A stretch of 64,000 nucleotides of DNA. Source: Symbiodinium microadriaticum. Lineage: Eukaryota; Sar; Dinophyceae; Suessiales; Symbiodiniaceae. Within the stretch, counting starts at the first letter, position 1. The number at the start of each line of letters is the position of its first letter. Below, in pieces: positions 29,282 to 41,560 of this stretch. The stretch lies in assembly GCA_001939145.1 (NCBI GenBank), contig LSRX01000344.1, positions 212,720-276,719 on the forward strand. Direction: 5' to 3'. The position numbers and the translations under genes were made by a program. The notes below the pieces were generated by a model. The model did not search any database, was not told where the DNA came from, and saw nothing but the letters and a program-made list of their open reading frames with translations.

Positions 29282-30000
29282 CCTGCAAGCATAGCAGCAG
29301 TTCTCGTGATCCGAATTGGATCGCTTGCAATCTGTCACGTGAAGCAGCTGGCAAAATGGCAAGGGCGACATATCGTCAAGAGTTGATACTGGTCGGAACA
29401 TGCAGTTCGTCCCATTGTAGCAGCTGTGCTTTGTTAACAGAGCCCGGTGTGAGTTCATGTCGAATCAGCTCTTGAGGTTTGAGTCGGTCTAGATCAGCAA
29501 GGTTCGTGGGCAGTCCTAGACCCCAAAAGCGCCAGCCGCCGCTGCCGTGCTCAGCTTGGAAGTGACGCCTTCCTGCAAGTTGCTAGTGATGCGATCATTG
29601 GATGTTTTCTGACGTTTGTCCAATGAGGAACGCAGGACATGCCCGTCATTTGCCGCTTTTTATTCTGGTAGTGTTGCTTCCACATATTGCAGTTTTTGGT
29701 TTTGGTGCTTCGACATGGGTTTTGAGGTTTGTCATGGCTGTCAACCATGCGTCAGTCGGCTCGCAATCATGATTCAATGCAAAATCTTTGTGATTCAAAG
29801 CACAGCCTTTGTGCATGAGAACGAAAGTTTGTCTTCCTGCATGTTGTGTTAGTATGACGTGGTGCCCAGCCTTCACCAGCTGTGAAAGTGTTTGTGATGA
29901 AGTCCCCTCGTGGGGTGGCGCCCGTCGCGGAAGCCGTCGCAGCGCGAGCCCTTGAAGCACTGCGGCCTCGGGACGAAGGGCAGCGTGCCCTGGGCCCTGG
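29282..30000. other. Region after the PA14 gene
   Basis: No credible gene. It is probably 3' UTR and intergenic DNA. Confidence 0.35.
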
Positions 30001-30009
30001 CTCAGCGTG

Positions 30010-30150
30010 CCCCGGTTTGCTTCCAAAAACGCCCGGTTTGATTCCGGGATCGCCCGGTTTGATTGCGGGGATCGCCCGGTTTGATTGCGTGGAGCGCCCG
30101 GTTTGATTCCGGGGAGCGCCCGGTTTGATTCCCGGGAGCGCCCGGGCCCT
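30010..30150 (+). repeat. 21-22-bp GC-rich minisatellite
   Basis: Five units of the form GCCCGGTTTGATTCCGGGGAGC follow each other from about 30031, with one degenerate unit before and a partial unit after. Units differ at one to three positions. Confidence 0.85.
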
Positions 30151-30156
30151 ACGCAG

Positions 30157-30350
30157 GATATGCCAGATATGCCGGGGTGTCCAGGAGGGTCTTGCGAAGG
30201 TCGACACGTCATACGCGATATGCCGGATATGCCGGGGGGTCCGGGAGGGTCCTACGGCTTCGTAAGCAATATGCCGGATATGCCGGATATGCCGGGGGCA
30301 ATCCCCCGACATGCCCGGCATATCCGGAATATCCGGCATATTGCATATGG
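30157..30350. repeat. ATATGCCGG repeats ending in a large hairpin
   Basis: Units ATATGCCGGATATGCCGGGGGGTCC-GGAGGGTC recur three times. At 30266-30299 and 30312-30344 the repeat faces its own reverse complement (GCAATATGCCGGATAT against ATATCCGGCATATTGC), giving an almost perfect stem of about 33 bases with a loop of about 12. Confidence 0.8.
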
Positions 30351-31320
30351 CGTGCCGAACTCTGTAGGACACCGCTCTCTCTAGGGAGGGTAGCCCCAGC
30401 TCCCCACACACAGATCGGAGCATACCAAGAAGTTTACTAAGACAAACGTGTAGCATGGGCCGCAGGCCTGCTGATGATCATCGTTCGGAAAACAAGAAAG
30501 TGGCAACCGCTTGGCAAGAGCTGTTGTTGCTTGCGACATCATTTCCATGTGGGATTGCGCCAGTTGGAGGAATAGCCGGTCGTTGGCACAGCATGTGGTG
30601 AATTCCCACCCGAAGCGGTGGGTTGGATGTCGTGTCTGGTTGAATTTGCAACGCCGTCTGTTTTAAAGCAGGCTCAAGTTTGGGAATGTTGGATGCCGTC
30701 GGAAAAGATGAAAACTTGCGGGCCTAGCAAAACCAGGATGCCACATTTCTTCTCGCACAGCTCGCAGAAGAAGATCCAGTGTGAAACCAGTTTGCTAGAC
30801 TAAGTAGGTGCAAAACACTTTTAGTCTACCTCTGTCGATGTAATCACCCAGGGACTTCCTCGGGCATGCTGCTTGCCTATAGCTGCGAAGTGTTTGCAAC
30901 CACAAGAAGCATGAGCAGACACGAAGACCCCAGCAAACCGTGCCTCTAGTCAGCTGCAGACCGCACACCCTCACGCTTGGCACGATAGTCACGTTAGCCT
31001 CGTGCCAACATGCTGGGCCTTGTGGTGGGTGTCTGTATCTTGGGCTTGCTCGCTCTTCTGCTGCGAAACCAGGCGCAGCCACAGGAACTAAGCTAAGTCT
31101 AACTAAGTTTGCATTGAAGAACAAGCAATCAAAGTGGTGTGAAGTTTTCTGCAGTTGCTGAGACTCGACCTTAACATCCACCCAGTTTTGTAACCTTGCT
31201 TTTTTCAGGGGTTTAGCATCAACCAGCTCATTCACGTGTCTTTACACGCCTGCAACTGCAGCACCGTCCAGATTCGAAAGCGGCGTCGACGAAAATCATC
31301 CGTGGAATTGGAAGGCCATC
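30351..31320. other. Region between the hairpin and the carrier gene
   Basis: Short frames only, none with recognisable motifs. Possibly the promoter and leader of the carrier gene. Confidence 0.3.
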
Positions 31321-34300
31321 ATGGGTGGGGCTTCAAAGCATTGGAGGCAATCCGAACGACTTGGGAGAAGTTGGTGGCAAGATGCCCTTTTGGCTGCTCA
31401 CATCTTTCCTCCACATCACTTGACTGCCTCGACAGGTGGTGCTGGCGACCGCGAAGATTTCAAGCCGCCGCTGCCGGAGAATGCCAGCATCTTTGTTTTC
31501 TCTTGTAGCCGCGAACCCCGGACCCTCCCCACAAACAGCCAACAAGGTCCCCGTGATCAAAGGCAAAAGAATTCTCGACCATGCTTGACTGAGATGGCTG
31601 GCTTTGTGTATGGTCGCGCGATGTCGCGTGGCACACACGACCTCAGGTTCATCGTAGCATGGGCTCTCTGCAGTTGTTCTAGCTTGCCGTCAGCGGCAGT
31701 ACACCTCGAGAACAACACTTCAACAAGCTTTTTGGGGAGTTGGCAGCCACGCCCTTGGGCCGAGATCCAACGAAGCTTCACCTTCTGGGCCGGGGGCCTT
31801 GCCGGTGTCGTTTCCGCTGCGGTGACGCACCAGCTGCCTGGCTTCCCCCTTCTTGACATTTTGCAGCCTGCATGACCTTGCCTTAGATTGCGACCAGGCT
31901 TTCTTGATTGCTTCAGGACTCTGTTTCGTCGGTTCGTTCTGAAGTAGGGGTAAGAGGGCCCAAGGGGGTGTGCCCCGAGACATCGTCAGTGACTGGACCC
32001 CTCCTCGAGGGTTGTCTGGAGGGGAACTTGCAAGCGAAGAGAGACCAGCTCAAGCCCAAATCCAAGCTTTCGAGCACGAGGCTTGATGTGGCGAAGACGC
32101 ATCTCGGAGATTCGGAGATTGGGCGGCTAAACTTCCTGCAGTTCATAGAGTGTGGTCTCTTTCTTTCGATAGTTGAGGGCTCCTCAGCTCCTGAAGCAGG
32201 TTGCCCCTTGCAGAGACGGGGCAAAGGTGGAAACAGTCGTTCCGCATGGCTTCTGCCAAAGTAAGGGGAGAGAATAGCAGGCCCGGGCGAACAGCTTGGG
32301 GCTTTATATTCCTCGAGGGACTTGAATCGAAGAACAGAAAACCTGGAAGCTTGTAGAAGTTTTAGTTTATGAGAGTTTCCGTAGTGTTTTGTGTGGGCCC
32401 ACATAATCATGGGTGTAGTGTGGCTCGTGTACCAGCTGTCGGGTACGTGCAGATAGGAACAGCAACATAACTTCGTCAGCATGTGCTCACCAACAAAAGC
32501 TTGGGGTGCTGAGATTATAGTGATTGTAGTGACTGTGAAAGTGTTCTCCTCCGCAGCGGGATGTCGATCTCAGGCTCCGGCACGTGGGCAAGCCGATGCC
32601 GGACAAGTTCTCCGAATACTTCGTCCGGCGCCGAATGGCTTGGGACAGATGCTGGGATTCTCGAGCTGGCTCATCTCAGGTTGGTATTTGCATGGGCTCC
32701 TTCGCGCCGCCCCGGCAGCGGTTTGATTTACATGTTGCCTGAACCGCTTTTCACGTCCGATCCGGACATGTCAGGCAGGGTTTCCGCTTCGGCATCACGC
32801 TCATCCTCAACATGACTCTCCAGAAGCTCAGCGCATATTTCGGGGGGGCGGGGTGCCTCCGTCCTGCAACTTCTAGTTACACATGCTGTGCAAAGCCAGT
32901 TGTCCGGACACCTCCCCACGTCGGCCGAGGAAGCGGCTGGATAAGTGGCAGAAAGCCGCTCAGAGCAGGGGCGGATGCTGCTGCCGGGCTCAATGTGAAG
33001 TCTAAGATAGACACGTTCCCATGTTCGGGGGCTTTGGAACAGGGCTCATTATGAGTCGAGCAAGATGGGAGACTGGAATACGGTAGAGGTTTGCTCTTGG
33101 CAACGTCTCGCTACGATCCCGCACGTGCCCAGCATATTGCTCACGTCCTGATACGTCCTGATCAAGCCTTTGCACGTCCAACAAACAGTCTCTCGTGTGC
33201 CTCTGGTGGTGTGGCCAGTCCAGGCAACAAGCTGGTGTCGCTGGGGACCCCAGCTCTTTTCTGGGCTCAGGTCTTTCACGTCTCCAGGGCGGATTGAGTT
33301 CCATTGTAAATCCAAGTGGTGGTTGACCTCGAGCTCGCCGTTGGTTGACCCAGAGCCTTGTCTCCCGTTTGCCCTTTGGCCTACGGCAGGTTTGGCATCA
33401 GCATGTTGGCCGCGGGTACGGGCGAGTTCTTGGCCAACCCACCAGTGGTCATCAAGAACTACCAGCCACGTGCCTTCACAGCCTTGTCTCTACACTGGCA
33501 TCTTCCAGTCTAGCATGGACTTTTGTTGCGTTTGGCCCCTGTGCATCTGCTGACATCGTGCTCTCGTGAGCAGCCTTCGCTGTCGGGCAAAAACGGTTGT
33601 CATTGTGAATAGAAGGTGACACCCGAAAGCGGCACAGCCAAGGATTGCCAACAATGTTGGTATCGCCACTGCTGATCGCTCAGGAAAGCTTCTGTTGGAG
33701 TTTGGACATTCCGTGCCACGCGAGTTGGTTATCTTGGCGTCCCTGGGTTATTCCGCTGGGAGCCTGTCTAAGGCCTGCGAGGAGCTGTGGGCGATGGGTG
33801 GCCCACCGCGCTTCTTCAGTGGCGTGCGCGGCCCGGTGACCTCTCAGGCCCAGGTGCTCTTTTGATGGATCTTCCCACGCTAGGTAGGAATGGGCGTGCT
33901 GCGAAAGTCCCTGGCCAACGGAGCTGGAGCCCCAGCAGATGAAGGCTGATGAAGCGGGACTTGCATCAGACCTTGCCGAGCCCCTTCAACCTTGCTCTGG
34001 GTTCTTCGGTTCTTCCAGTCTTTCCAGCGTCAGGTCGTGCTGCAAACGTGCCTCGCCCGCACCGGCCGGAACCGGGAGGGCAAGGCACCTCCGCGCGAAG
34101 TCGGAGCTCCGCTCTGCTCCTCCTCTCCTCTGAGGATCGGGCCCACGAAGGCCGCGCTCTTGGCTTCGATGCCAAGCTTTGGAAGCTCCCAGGCGGCTGG
34201 GGAACGAGCGGAGCCAGGGGTTGCAGAGGGCCCCAGAATGTGGCTTGTTCTAGCTTAGTCTTAGTGTTTGCTTTTTTTCGCCTTCTCTTCCAACGAGCTT

Positions 34301-34496
34301 CTTTTTCCGGTGAGCCCAAGTCTTTGCCGACATCACCGGGACAACCTTTTTTCGATGTGGTTATCAGAGGCTCACAACAAGGTTCTGTTCTGACATGTGC
34401 TACCTCGTCCATTGTTTTTGTCAAACAGCTTGTGAAAAGTGGCGACAGTAGGAGAGCACTTCAGTATCATCACCATCATCATCATCATCATCATCG

Positions 34497-34527
<31 letters not shown>

Positions 34528-35650
34528 TATCATCATCATCATCATTATCATCATCATCATCATTATCATCATCAGCATCATCACCATCATCATCATCATC
34601 ATCATCATCATCATGGTCGGCACTTCAGTTCATGGCCACAGAGATCAGCAGCTCATTAGCGGCACGACCGATGTCTCTTTCGTGATGGTGTACGGTGTAG
34701 GCAAGAGAACAGCGATGTTGAGTTTCTCACTGGTGGGCAGGTTGTGCGTAGGTCAGGTAACTGATTATGACCTGCTCCTGAAGTACCCAAGGCCCTGTGC
34801 CTAAACCCTAAACCCTAAACCCTAAGCCTAGCGTGGGAGGTCACCCTGAGCTTTGTGGCCGGAAGTCTCACGGGTAGCTTCGCGGAGGTCATGACCAATC
34901 CGCCAGACCAGGCCTTCCCAACCGAGTTTTATTATTATTGTTATTATTAATGTTATAATTATTAGAATTGCTATTATTGTTATTAGTGTTATGATGATGC
35001 ACAATGATGATGGTGATGATGATGATTACTATTACTACTATTACTATTGCGGTTATTACTATTATTGTTATGATTATTACCATAATTGTCTGCAGGCCTC
35101 AGAGACACGCGTGTATCTGTTTGGTATGATTTCATCCAGGCATGGTAGGAATCATAGCGGAGGGAATGAAAATGAAGTATCCTGGGGCCAGTTGACTTCT
35201 GTAGACATTTCTCGTTGGGGGTTCGTCTCTCTCTCTCTGTGGCTAAGCGGGTGCGCAAGTGTCTGGAATTTCTCCGCATGTTGAATGTGAGAAGTCTTCT
35301 GTTGCAGTTGTGAGGGCGGCATGGGGATTTCCTCCCTAAACTCTAAACCCTAAACCCCCTGCCCTGTGCATACACTGCGCGGCGAGCGGAGCTTCTGCGA
35401 GACACCCGGTGGAGATTCGTGTAACTGCCAGGTCAAGACGATGACCCAGGCCGGCGTGCGTGGGCCTTACTCGCATTTCAGCCATCGGCAGCATCCATCT
35501 GCAGCATAACGGCAGGGTTTTCGCAGAAGCTCACCTGAAGCCTCAACCATGGACCTGTGCCAGAAGCACTGCAATTGTCTTTCTCAGGCCCTTCTTCGAA
35601 GCCGTTGGTCTTGCGGCGAGACCCGGGTGGGTTCACGATGTAGCTGAAGC
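31321..35650 (+). CDS. Mitochondrial carrier family protein, multi-exon
   Basis: Separate exon pieces spell the threefold carrier pattern. Repeat 1: FTFWAGGLAGVVSAAVTH (to about 31831), then after an intron LDVAKTHLGD from 32081, a PxDxxK-type signature. A PGSGLIYM piece near 32725 resembles the end of the repeat. Repeat 2: GISMLAAGTGEFLANPPVVI and K (33394-33459), with Val where Asp or Glu is expected, then KACEELWAMGGPPRFFSGVR (about 33770-33832), the matrix-helix segment. Repeat 3: VTLSFVAGSLTGSFAEVMTN and PPDQ (34840-34911), then VKTMTQAG from 35432, and FFEAVGLAARPGW near 35595. Family members exchange metabolites across the inner mitochondrial membrane. The substrate cannot be read from this. 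The start (ATG 31321 or 31594), several exon edges and the C-terminus are unresolved. Confidence 0.55.
34465..34616. repeat. (CAT)n array in a carrier-gene intron
   Basis: About 150 bases of CAT/ATC triplets with rare CAC, CGT and TAT variants. Confidence 0.9.
34801..34826. repeat. Telomere-like CCCTAAA repeats
   Basis: Three consecutive CTAAACC-type units. Similar short runs lie at 35333-35359, 37888-37938, 40471-40537 and 61171-61197. Confidence 0.8.
34912..35431 (+). other. GC-AG intron splitting the third carrier motif
   Basis: The exon ends NPPDQ at 34911 before GCCTTCC. The next exon begins GTCAAGACG (VKT) at 35432 after CCAG. Joining gives PPDQVK, the expected PxDxxK signature. The intron carries an (ATT)n array at 34927-35085 and a telomere-like run at 35333-35359. 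Confidence 0.65.
34927..35085. repeat. (ATT)n / (GAT)n array
   Basis: About 160 bases of imperfect ATT, GTT and GAT triplets within the intron. Confidence 0.85.
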
Positions 35651-35659
35651 GAGTTAGGC

Positions 35660-38600
35660 CATGCACTTGTTGCAAACACGGAATTGCCTGTATGTGTAGG
35701 TGGAAGTTGTAAGATTGGCTCAACCCTCCAATTCAGCTTGATGTTATGCACCACCGCGCAGCCCACGCAGGACATCCATTCCGGGGAGCAGGCTTCGCTG
35801 GGCTGCGCAAGGCAACGGGATTCGGAGCGTTCGATGCAGGCTTCGTTCGTTCGTGAGTGTGTGCTCTCCGCATGCGTCTTCCTCGCAACTTTGCAGTGTT
35901 TTCTTGTCATGTTTTTCTTAGTGTTTTTACACGCTTCCTGTTTGTAGGGCCCGAATTGCATGCTTTCAACTGTTGGTTTCGCATGCTGTGCGTAGATTTG
36001 CTCAAACTTAACTATCGTCTCTGCCTTGTTGTTCCACATGTTGCCTGCCGGCACGATTTGTTAGCTTGCCGCCTGCTTATAGTGTTGATCCGCAGACCGT
36101 GAGTTCGTTTTTTAACGTCTGATTAAGCCCCTATCCTGTTCGGCGGGTGTCTTTCCGCATCTGTGTGTAATGTTTGCACTGTTTGTTCTGCTGCATCGCG
36201 GTTTGTGCCGTCTTGTGCACAGTGTCTGCTGTGCTTGCTTTCGTGTGTTGGTCCTGTCTGGGCTGTGTCTTGCGGGACAGAGGCTTGTTGTATGTGCATC
36301 CGCCCAGTGGATGCTGTGTGGAAGCTTCCCCCTGAAGTCACATCAACTTAGATCCCAGAAGAGCTGTACATATGATTTAGTTGTTCGCGTGGAACCTCCG
36401 AAGAGCTACAAAGACTTCGTGGTGAGAATCCGAGTCTATCTTCCTTCTCCTAAATCGGAGTGTTGGGGCTGGCGGTAAGACCACAGAGTCAGCATCCACC
36501 AACGGCTCACAACTTAGATCTCTGCCCGGCGACTCTCTTCAGGACAAGGCCGGCAAAGTCACAAGCGATTGCAAGATAAGTTAGTCACAGCAGGGGGTCT
36601 TTGAACAGCAGGGATAGTCTAGTGACACAGCACAAGTAGGCAACAAAGACACAGGCAACTGAGCATGCTTCCGTCGAGGGGAGGCCCATTTGTGCCTCTT
36701 CAAAGCTGCAGGCTGAGGTGTAGCTCTCTGCAAAGAAATCCCACAGGGTCTGATCCGCGGCATCAACTGGGGTGGCCTCACCTTCTTCCTCGCAGCCTCT
36801 CGCCAAGAACCGAAACAGGGTCTGCTCGAACTTCTTACAGTAGTCCTAAATTGAGCCGAAGATGGCTGGTGATGCGCTTTTTCTTGTAGCTAGTTGCTGA
36901 CTCAGAGTCTGCTTCCGGGCTTGTGCCCAGAACTTGCGCGTGCTGTTGAGTTGGGCTTCTTCAGCTGCTGAGGCAAAGGTATCCTAGGTCCTAGGCTGTT
37001 TGGCTTTCCGGAGCTGTTTCGATCCAGGACCTCAGATGAAGGACTTGAGCTTTCTGGTCTTAGCCCTTGAGACTTCCGGAGGATTTTTCTGCGGCGCATT
37101 GTGACTGGCGAGGTCTTCGAGTGGATCTACTGGAAAGTCACCCCGTTCAAGCCGCAGCGCCAGCTGCTCGTTTCAAGATTACACCATGTGTGTCTTAAGC
37201 TGCTTTCTCGGTCCGGTTGAGCCCGGGTATTTTGCAGAGTTCCTTGTGTCCGAACGCTCAAAACTATTTTGGAAGTGCAAGGGGGCTACGGGTTGTCCCT
37301 GTGGAGGATTTCGGATCTCGAAAAGGCGGAGCTGGAAACACACGCAGAGTTTGTGCGCAAACTGAGCCAAGAGGCAGAGACCTGAAGCCACGGCCGAACA
37401 CTATGGACATAGTGGGCATTGGTAAAGTTGGGTCATCACCGATACAGAACGTTCCATTTCCTTGCCTGCTAGAAGAACAAGCATGATTCTTGGCCATAGC
37501 CTAGGTGTTATCTCGATCTTTCAAGCCCGAATCCACTCAGTCAGATATGTACATGTGACGGAATGCAAATAATCTGGTGCATGAGGTCATAGCTGGTTCT
37601 GTTGTTATGTCCACATGTGTGCGCACTTGTTGGTCCGTTGACATTTAAGAACTCGTGCTTATACATATATATGTATGTAACAGTGTGTAACAGTATGTAG
37701 CTGTGCGACATCCGTACCATGTGCTCGTAAGTGTGGTTTAGTCGATATGTTCAAGCGGTACAAGGTGCGTGTGTCAATTCACGTCTGTGTGTATTTGCGT
37801 ACACATGTGTGCATAGAGACATAGATTCACTTGTGGGTTCCCTGCTTTGTCGCACTGTCCTCGTCCGCTTTCGTTGGATGGCTTTGTTAGGGTTTAGAGT
37901 TTAAGGCTTAGGGTAAAGGGTTTAGGGTTAGGGGGGGTTGTGTTTTTCTGAAGGGGGGGAGGGGAGGCTTGTGTTGCAAGTGCAGGGTCTTCGGTTGCAT
38001 CGCAACATGTAGTCAGAAGACTTTTGCATGTGTGTATGTACATAGGTATGTACGCATGTATGCCTGGATGCATGTATGTGTTTATGTACGTATGCATGAG
38101 AGTTGCGTGTTTTTGTTTATTTGCGTGTGTGTATACATATATATATATATATATGTGTATGTATGCACAATACAAGCAAAATTAGGTCTAGAATAGGGAT
38201 TTTCATTCATGGGCAGTGGTTTGAATATGGCTGCTAACCTTGAGGGAATGCTAGTTCGGGTCTGCTTCTGCTGAAATCGTGGCAGGAGTGTTGCTTTTCT
38301 GAAGAACGCCTCAACATATGATGTGGCGTTGTTTCAAGAATCATGATTTGAATCCCTAGATGAGCCAATGGAGCCCTTTGATGGTTCTCAGCTCGAAGAT
38401 TATCTCCACGTTTCCGAATAAAATTGTTGACATTTTGTATCATTATTTTCCAATATCTCATCGTATAATTTAGTGAGCAAAATATCTTTAGAAAAGGATT
38501 TCTATCTCGATTGTTCTTGTTTGCATGAAAGATGCGGCGATGCCAAACATGAAGTAGAAGCTTACCTACAGGGTCTTAGAAGCTTGTTGCAAGACAAAGC

Positions 38601-38919
38601 TGTGTACAAACTGGCTCGCTCGGCATCTCTGTCCACGTGTGGCTGATGTGTGTAGTGGCTCACCCAATCAATATGAAAACGCCTCTGAGAGCATAGCTAC
38701 TTGATATTCAACCGCATGCAAGGGTGTGCATGCCATCCAAGCTTAGCAGGGCTTTGGTACCGAAACTGCTTAAGCCTCCTAACACAAAGCTGTGAGTCGC
38801 TGCAGAAAAGCACTTCACTAAGAGTGTGTTTGAACAACATGCGCACCGCAAAAGCCTCAGCAAGCGGTACAGTTTGCAACTTACCAGGCAGAGGTCCAGC
38901 CATGGAAACAGCTGTGTGT
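35660..38919. other. Region without a firm gene
   Basis: Short frames only. Two stretches look slightly protein-like, at 37095-37200 (GEVFEWIYWKVTPFKPQRQ) and 37262-37390 (SLWRISDLEKAELETHAEFV), and could be exons of an unknown plus-strand gene. A telomere-like block lies at 37888-37938 and TA/TG microsatellites at 37660-37680 and 38135-38165. Confidence 0.3.
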
Positions 38920-39200
38920 CGGTCCGTGTGTTTGTCTGCACGTCCGTCTGTGTGTCTGTCGTGCGTCTGTCTGCGCGTCCGTCTGTGTGTCTGCCTGTGT
39001 GTCTGTCTGTGCGTTTGTCTGTGCGTCTGTCTGCGCGTCTGTCTGCGCGTCCGTCTGTGCGCGTCCGTCTGTGCGCGTCCGTCTGTGCGCGTCCGTCTGT
39101 GCGTCGGTTTGCGCGTCTACTTGTGTGTCGGTTTGCGCGTCCATTTGCGCGTCTATTTACGCGTCTGTCTGTGCGCGTTTATTTGCGCGTCTGTTTGCGC
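38920..39200. repeat. GTCTGTCTGTGCG minisatellite
   Basis: Imperfect units of GTCTGTCTGTGCGCGTCC and GTTTGCGCGTCT run for about 280 bases. They keep open frames on both strands, which are artefacts of the repeat. Confidence 0.85.
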
Positions 39201-39224
39201 GCGGCTGTCTTATTTTGTGCGACC

Positions 39225-40790
39225 GTCTATAATATACTAGTATGTCTATTTTTCGACTTTATTATAATGTTATTGATTGATTAAGAATATATTATGAGAT
39301 TATGGTTCTGTTATTTCTATGATTATTATTAAAGATTCTTAGTAGAATATATATTTATTATATTCTATTTAATTGAATTTATTTATATGATATTGAATTA
39401 TATTGAATAAGATATCTTAATATATAGATTAGAATTATAATAAATAATCGAAATTTTTTTAGTTAGATGAATTCTTAAATTAAATGAGTTTAAAATACTA
39501 ATAATATGAAAGTGGTATTATTTTATCTATTGAAAAATGATATGATTATAGAATTAAGAGCTTTTATATATTTTATATTTAATTATATGAATTAGATAAT
39601 ATTAAATTCTCGATAAGCAATATAGAAAAAAAAAATTCGGAAATATTTTTGGTAGAGAAATTTTGAAAATATGGAAAATTAAGAAATATATCGATATTAT
39701 TAACAGAATAATTTAAATGATATAAATTTATATTTTATTTAAAATAATTTCTTGGCATAGCAATTCTATTTCTACCAATTTTCTATTTTCGATAGAGCAA
39801 AATACGCGATAATCGAATAAATATTTTTACTAAAAATTGAAATAGAGTATTTAAAATAAAAAAATCGAAAAATTACCTATTTTAATAAGTATTCTTATAT
39901 TAAATATATTTAGATATTTATCGAATAAGAATAAATTAGAATATCGAATATCTACGATATTATTAAATCAAATTTCGATATTTTAAATTAAATTAATATT
40001 AAAACGATCGGTAAATCCGAGAATTTAAGAATTTAATATTAATTTAAATATTAGAAAATTTTACGTTAATTTAAAATCGCCAATTTTATAAAATATATTA
40101 TTTAATTTCTTTTACGAGAAATTACTAAAAATATATAATCTCAATTCCAAAACCCATAATCAAAATAAATCTCATATAAATAGAGCCTATATCTTAAATT
40201 CAATTAATTATATAACTAGTAATCTCTTCATCTCCCTTCAAAACGGCTAACCATATCTAAATCCAAATCAACCACCCAACCATCAATCCAATCCAAAAAA
40301 AAGAAAATTTAGAATTAAATTCGTATTTAATTCATTATCGACACGTATATTTTAAATCTAAAAATATATAAAAAATATCCGTATCATTAATTAAGAGAAA
40401 AAATATTAGTTTCTATATCATATAATAATATTTATTTTTATAATCAAATAATCATAAATTATAAAATTATGGGTTTAGGGTCCGGTGAAGTCGAGTTTAG
40501 GGTTTGAGGGTTTAGGGTTTCGCCCTAAACCCCAATCCTACACCCGACCACGCCGGACCCCAAAGCCGTTATAGCTATTAAAAAAATGCTTTGAAAATTA
40601 TCCATCATTTCTTTTTCTTTATATTATTCGATATATTCTAATATCATAAAATAAGAGACGAACTAGAATATCAAGGTTCGATATTTATCGAAATAGAATA
40701 ATCGACTATTCCTTGATCAATATATTTTCATTTTTCATTTATAATACGACATATCATACGCTCATTATATCTCCGACACCATCCCACTCA
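39225..40790. other. AT-rich island with retained CpG
   Basis: About 1.5 kb that is overwhelmingly A and T, with no frame above 60 codons, between GC-richer neighbours. C and G that remain occur mostly as CG (TCGA, ATCG, CGAT), while CA and TG are rare, most clearly at 39600-40100. A telomere-like TTTAGGG cluster with its inverse lies inside at 40471-40537. No mitochondrial or plastid gene is recognisable. Confidence 0.7.
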
Positions 40791-40914
40791 AACTCCTCCT
40801 CACTCACCACTCCATGACACCCTCCACACACATACCTCTTCCCTCACCACTCCATTCCAATAATACCCACGCCCACCACTCCACGAGACTCCCCACGACC
40901 CTCATAGCCACTTA

Positions 40915-41010
40915 CTAGAACTACTGCTGCGGCTACTGCTGACTGCTACTGCTGCTGCTGCCGCTACTGCTGCTGCTACTACTACTACTACTACCACCAC
41001 CACCACCACG

Positions 41011-41056
<46 letters not shown>

Positions 41057-41112
41057 CTACTCCTACTCCTACTACTACTACTACTACGACGACGACTACT
41101 CCTACAACAACA

Positions 41113-41148
<36 letters not shown>

Positions 41149-41477
41149 GCTACTGCTACTGCTACTGCTACTACTACTACTCCTCCTCCTCCTCCTCCGC
41201 CTCCTCCTACTCCTACTACTCTTACTCCTACTACGACGACGACGACGACTACTACTACTACTACTACAACTACAACTACAACTACAACAACAACAACAAC
41301 AACAACAACTACTACTACTACTACTACTACTACTCCTACTGCTACTCCTACTGCTACTGCTTCTGCTACTGCTACTGCTAGTGCTACTGCTACTGCACTG
41401 CTACTGCTACTGCTACTGCTACTGCTACTGCTACTGCTGCTGCTGCTGCTGCTGCTACTACTACTACTACTACTACT

Positions 41478-41528
<51 letters not shown>

Positions 41529-41560
41529 CTACTCCTACTGCTACTGCTACTGCCACCTGC
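40915..41560. repeat. CTA/CTG/CTC triplet array
   Basis: About 640 bases of CTA, CTG, CTC, ACG and CAA triplets, in phase over long stretches. Confidence 0.9.

Noticed and set aside
27956..29458. A 500-codon minus-strand frame opposite the PA14 repeats
   Set aside because: It mirrors the PA14 tandem repeat. The plus strand gives the recognisable domain, so the minus frame is a shadow.
30010..30350. CRISPR-like appearance of short repeats
   Set aside because: Repeats are contiguous, without unique spacers of constant length, and the genome is eukaryotic.
38701..39284. Several overlapping frames with Val/Cys/Arg/Leu repeats
   Set aside because: Produced by the GTCTGTCTGTGCG minisatellite on both strands.
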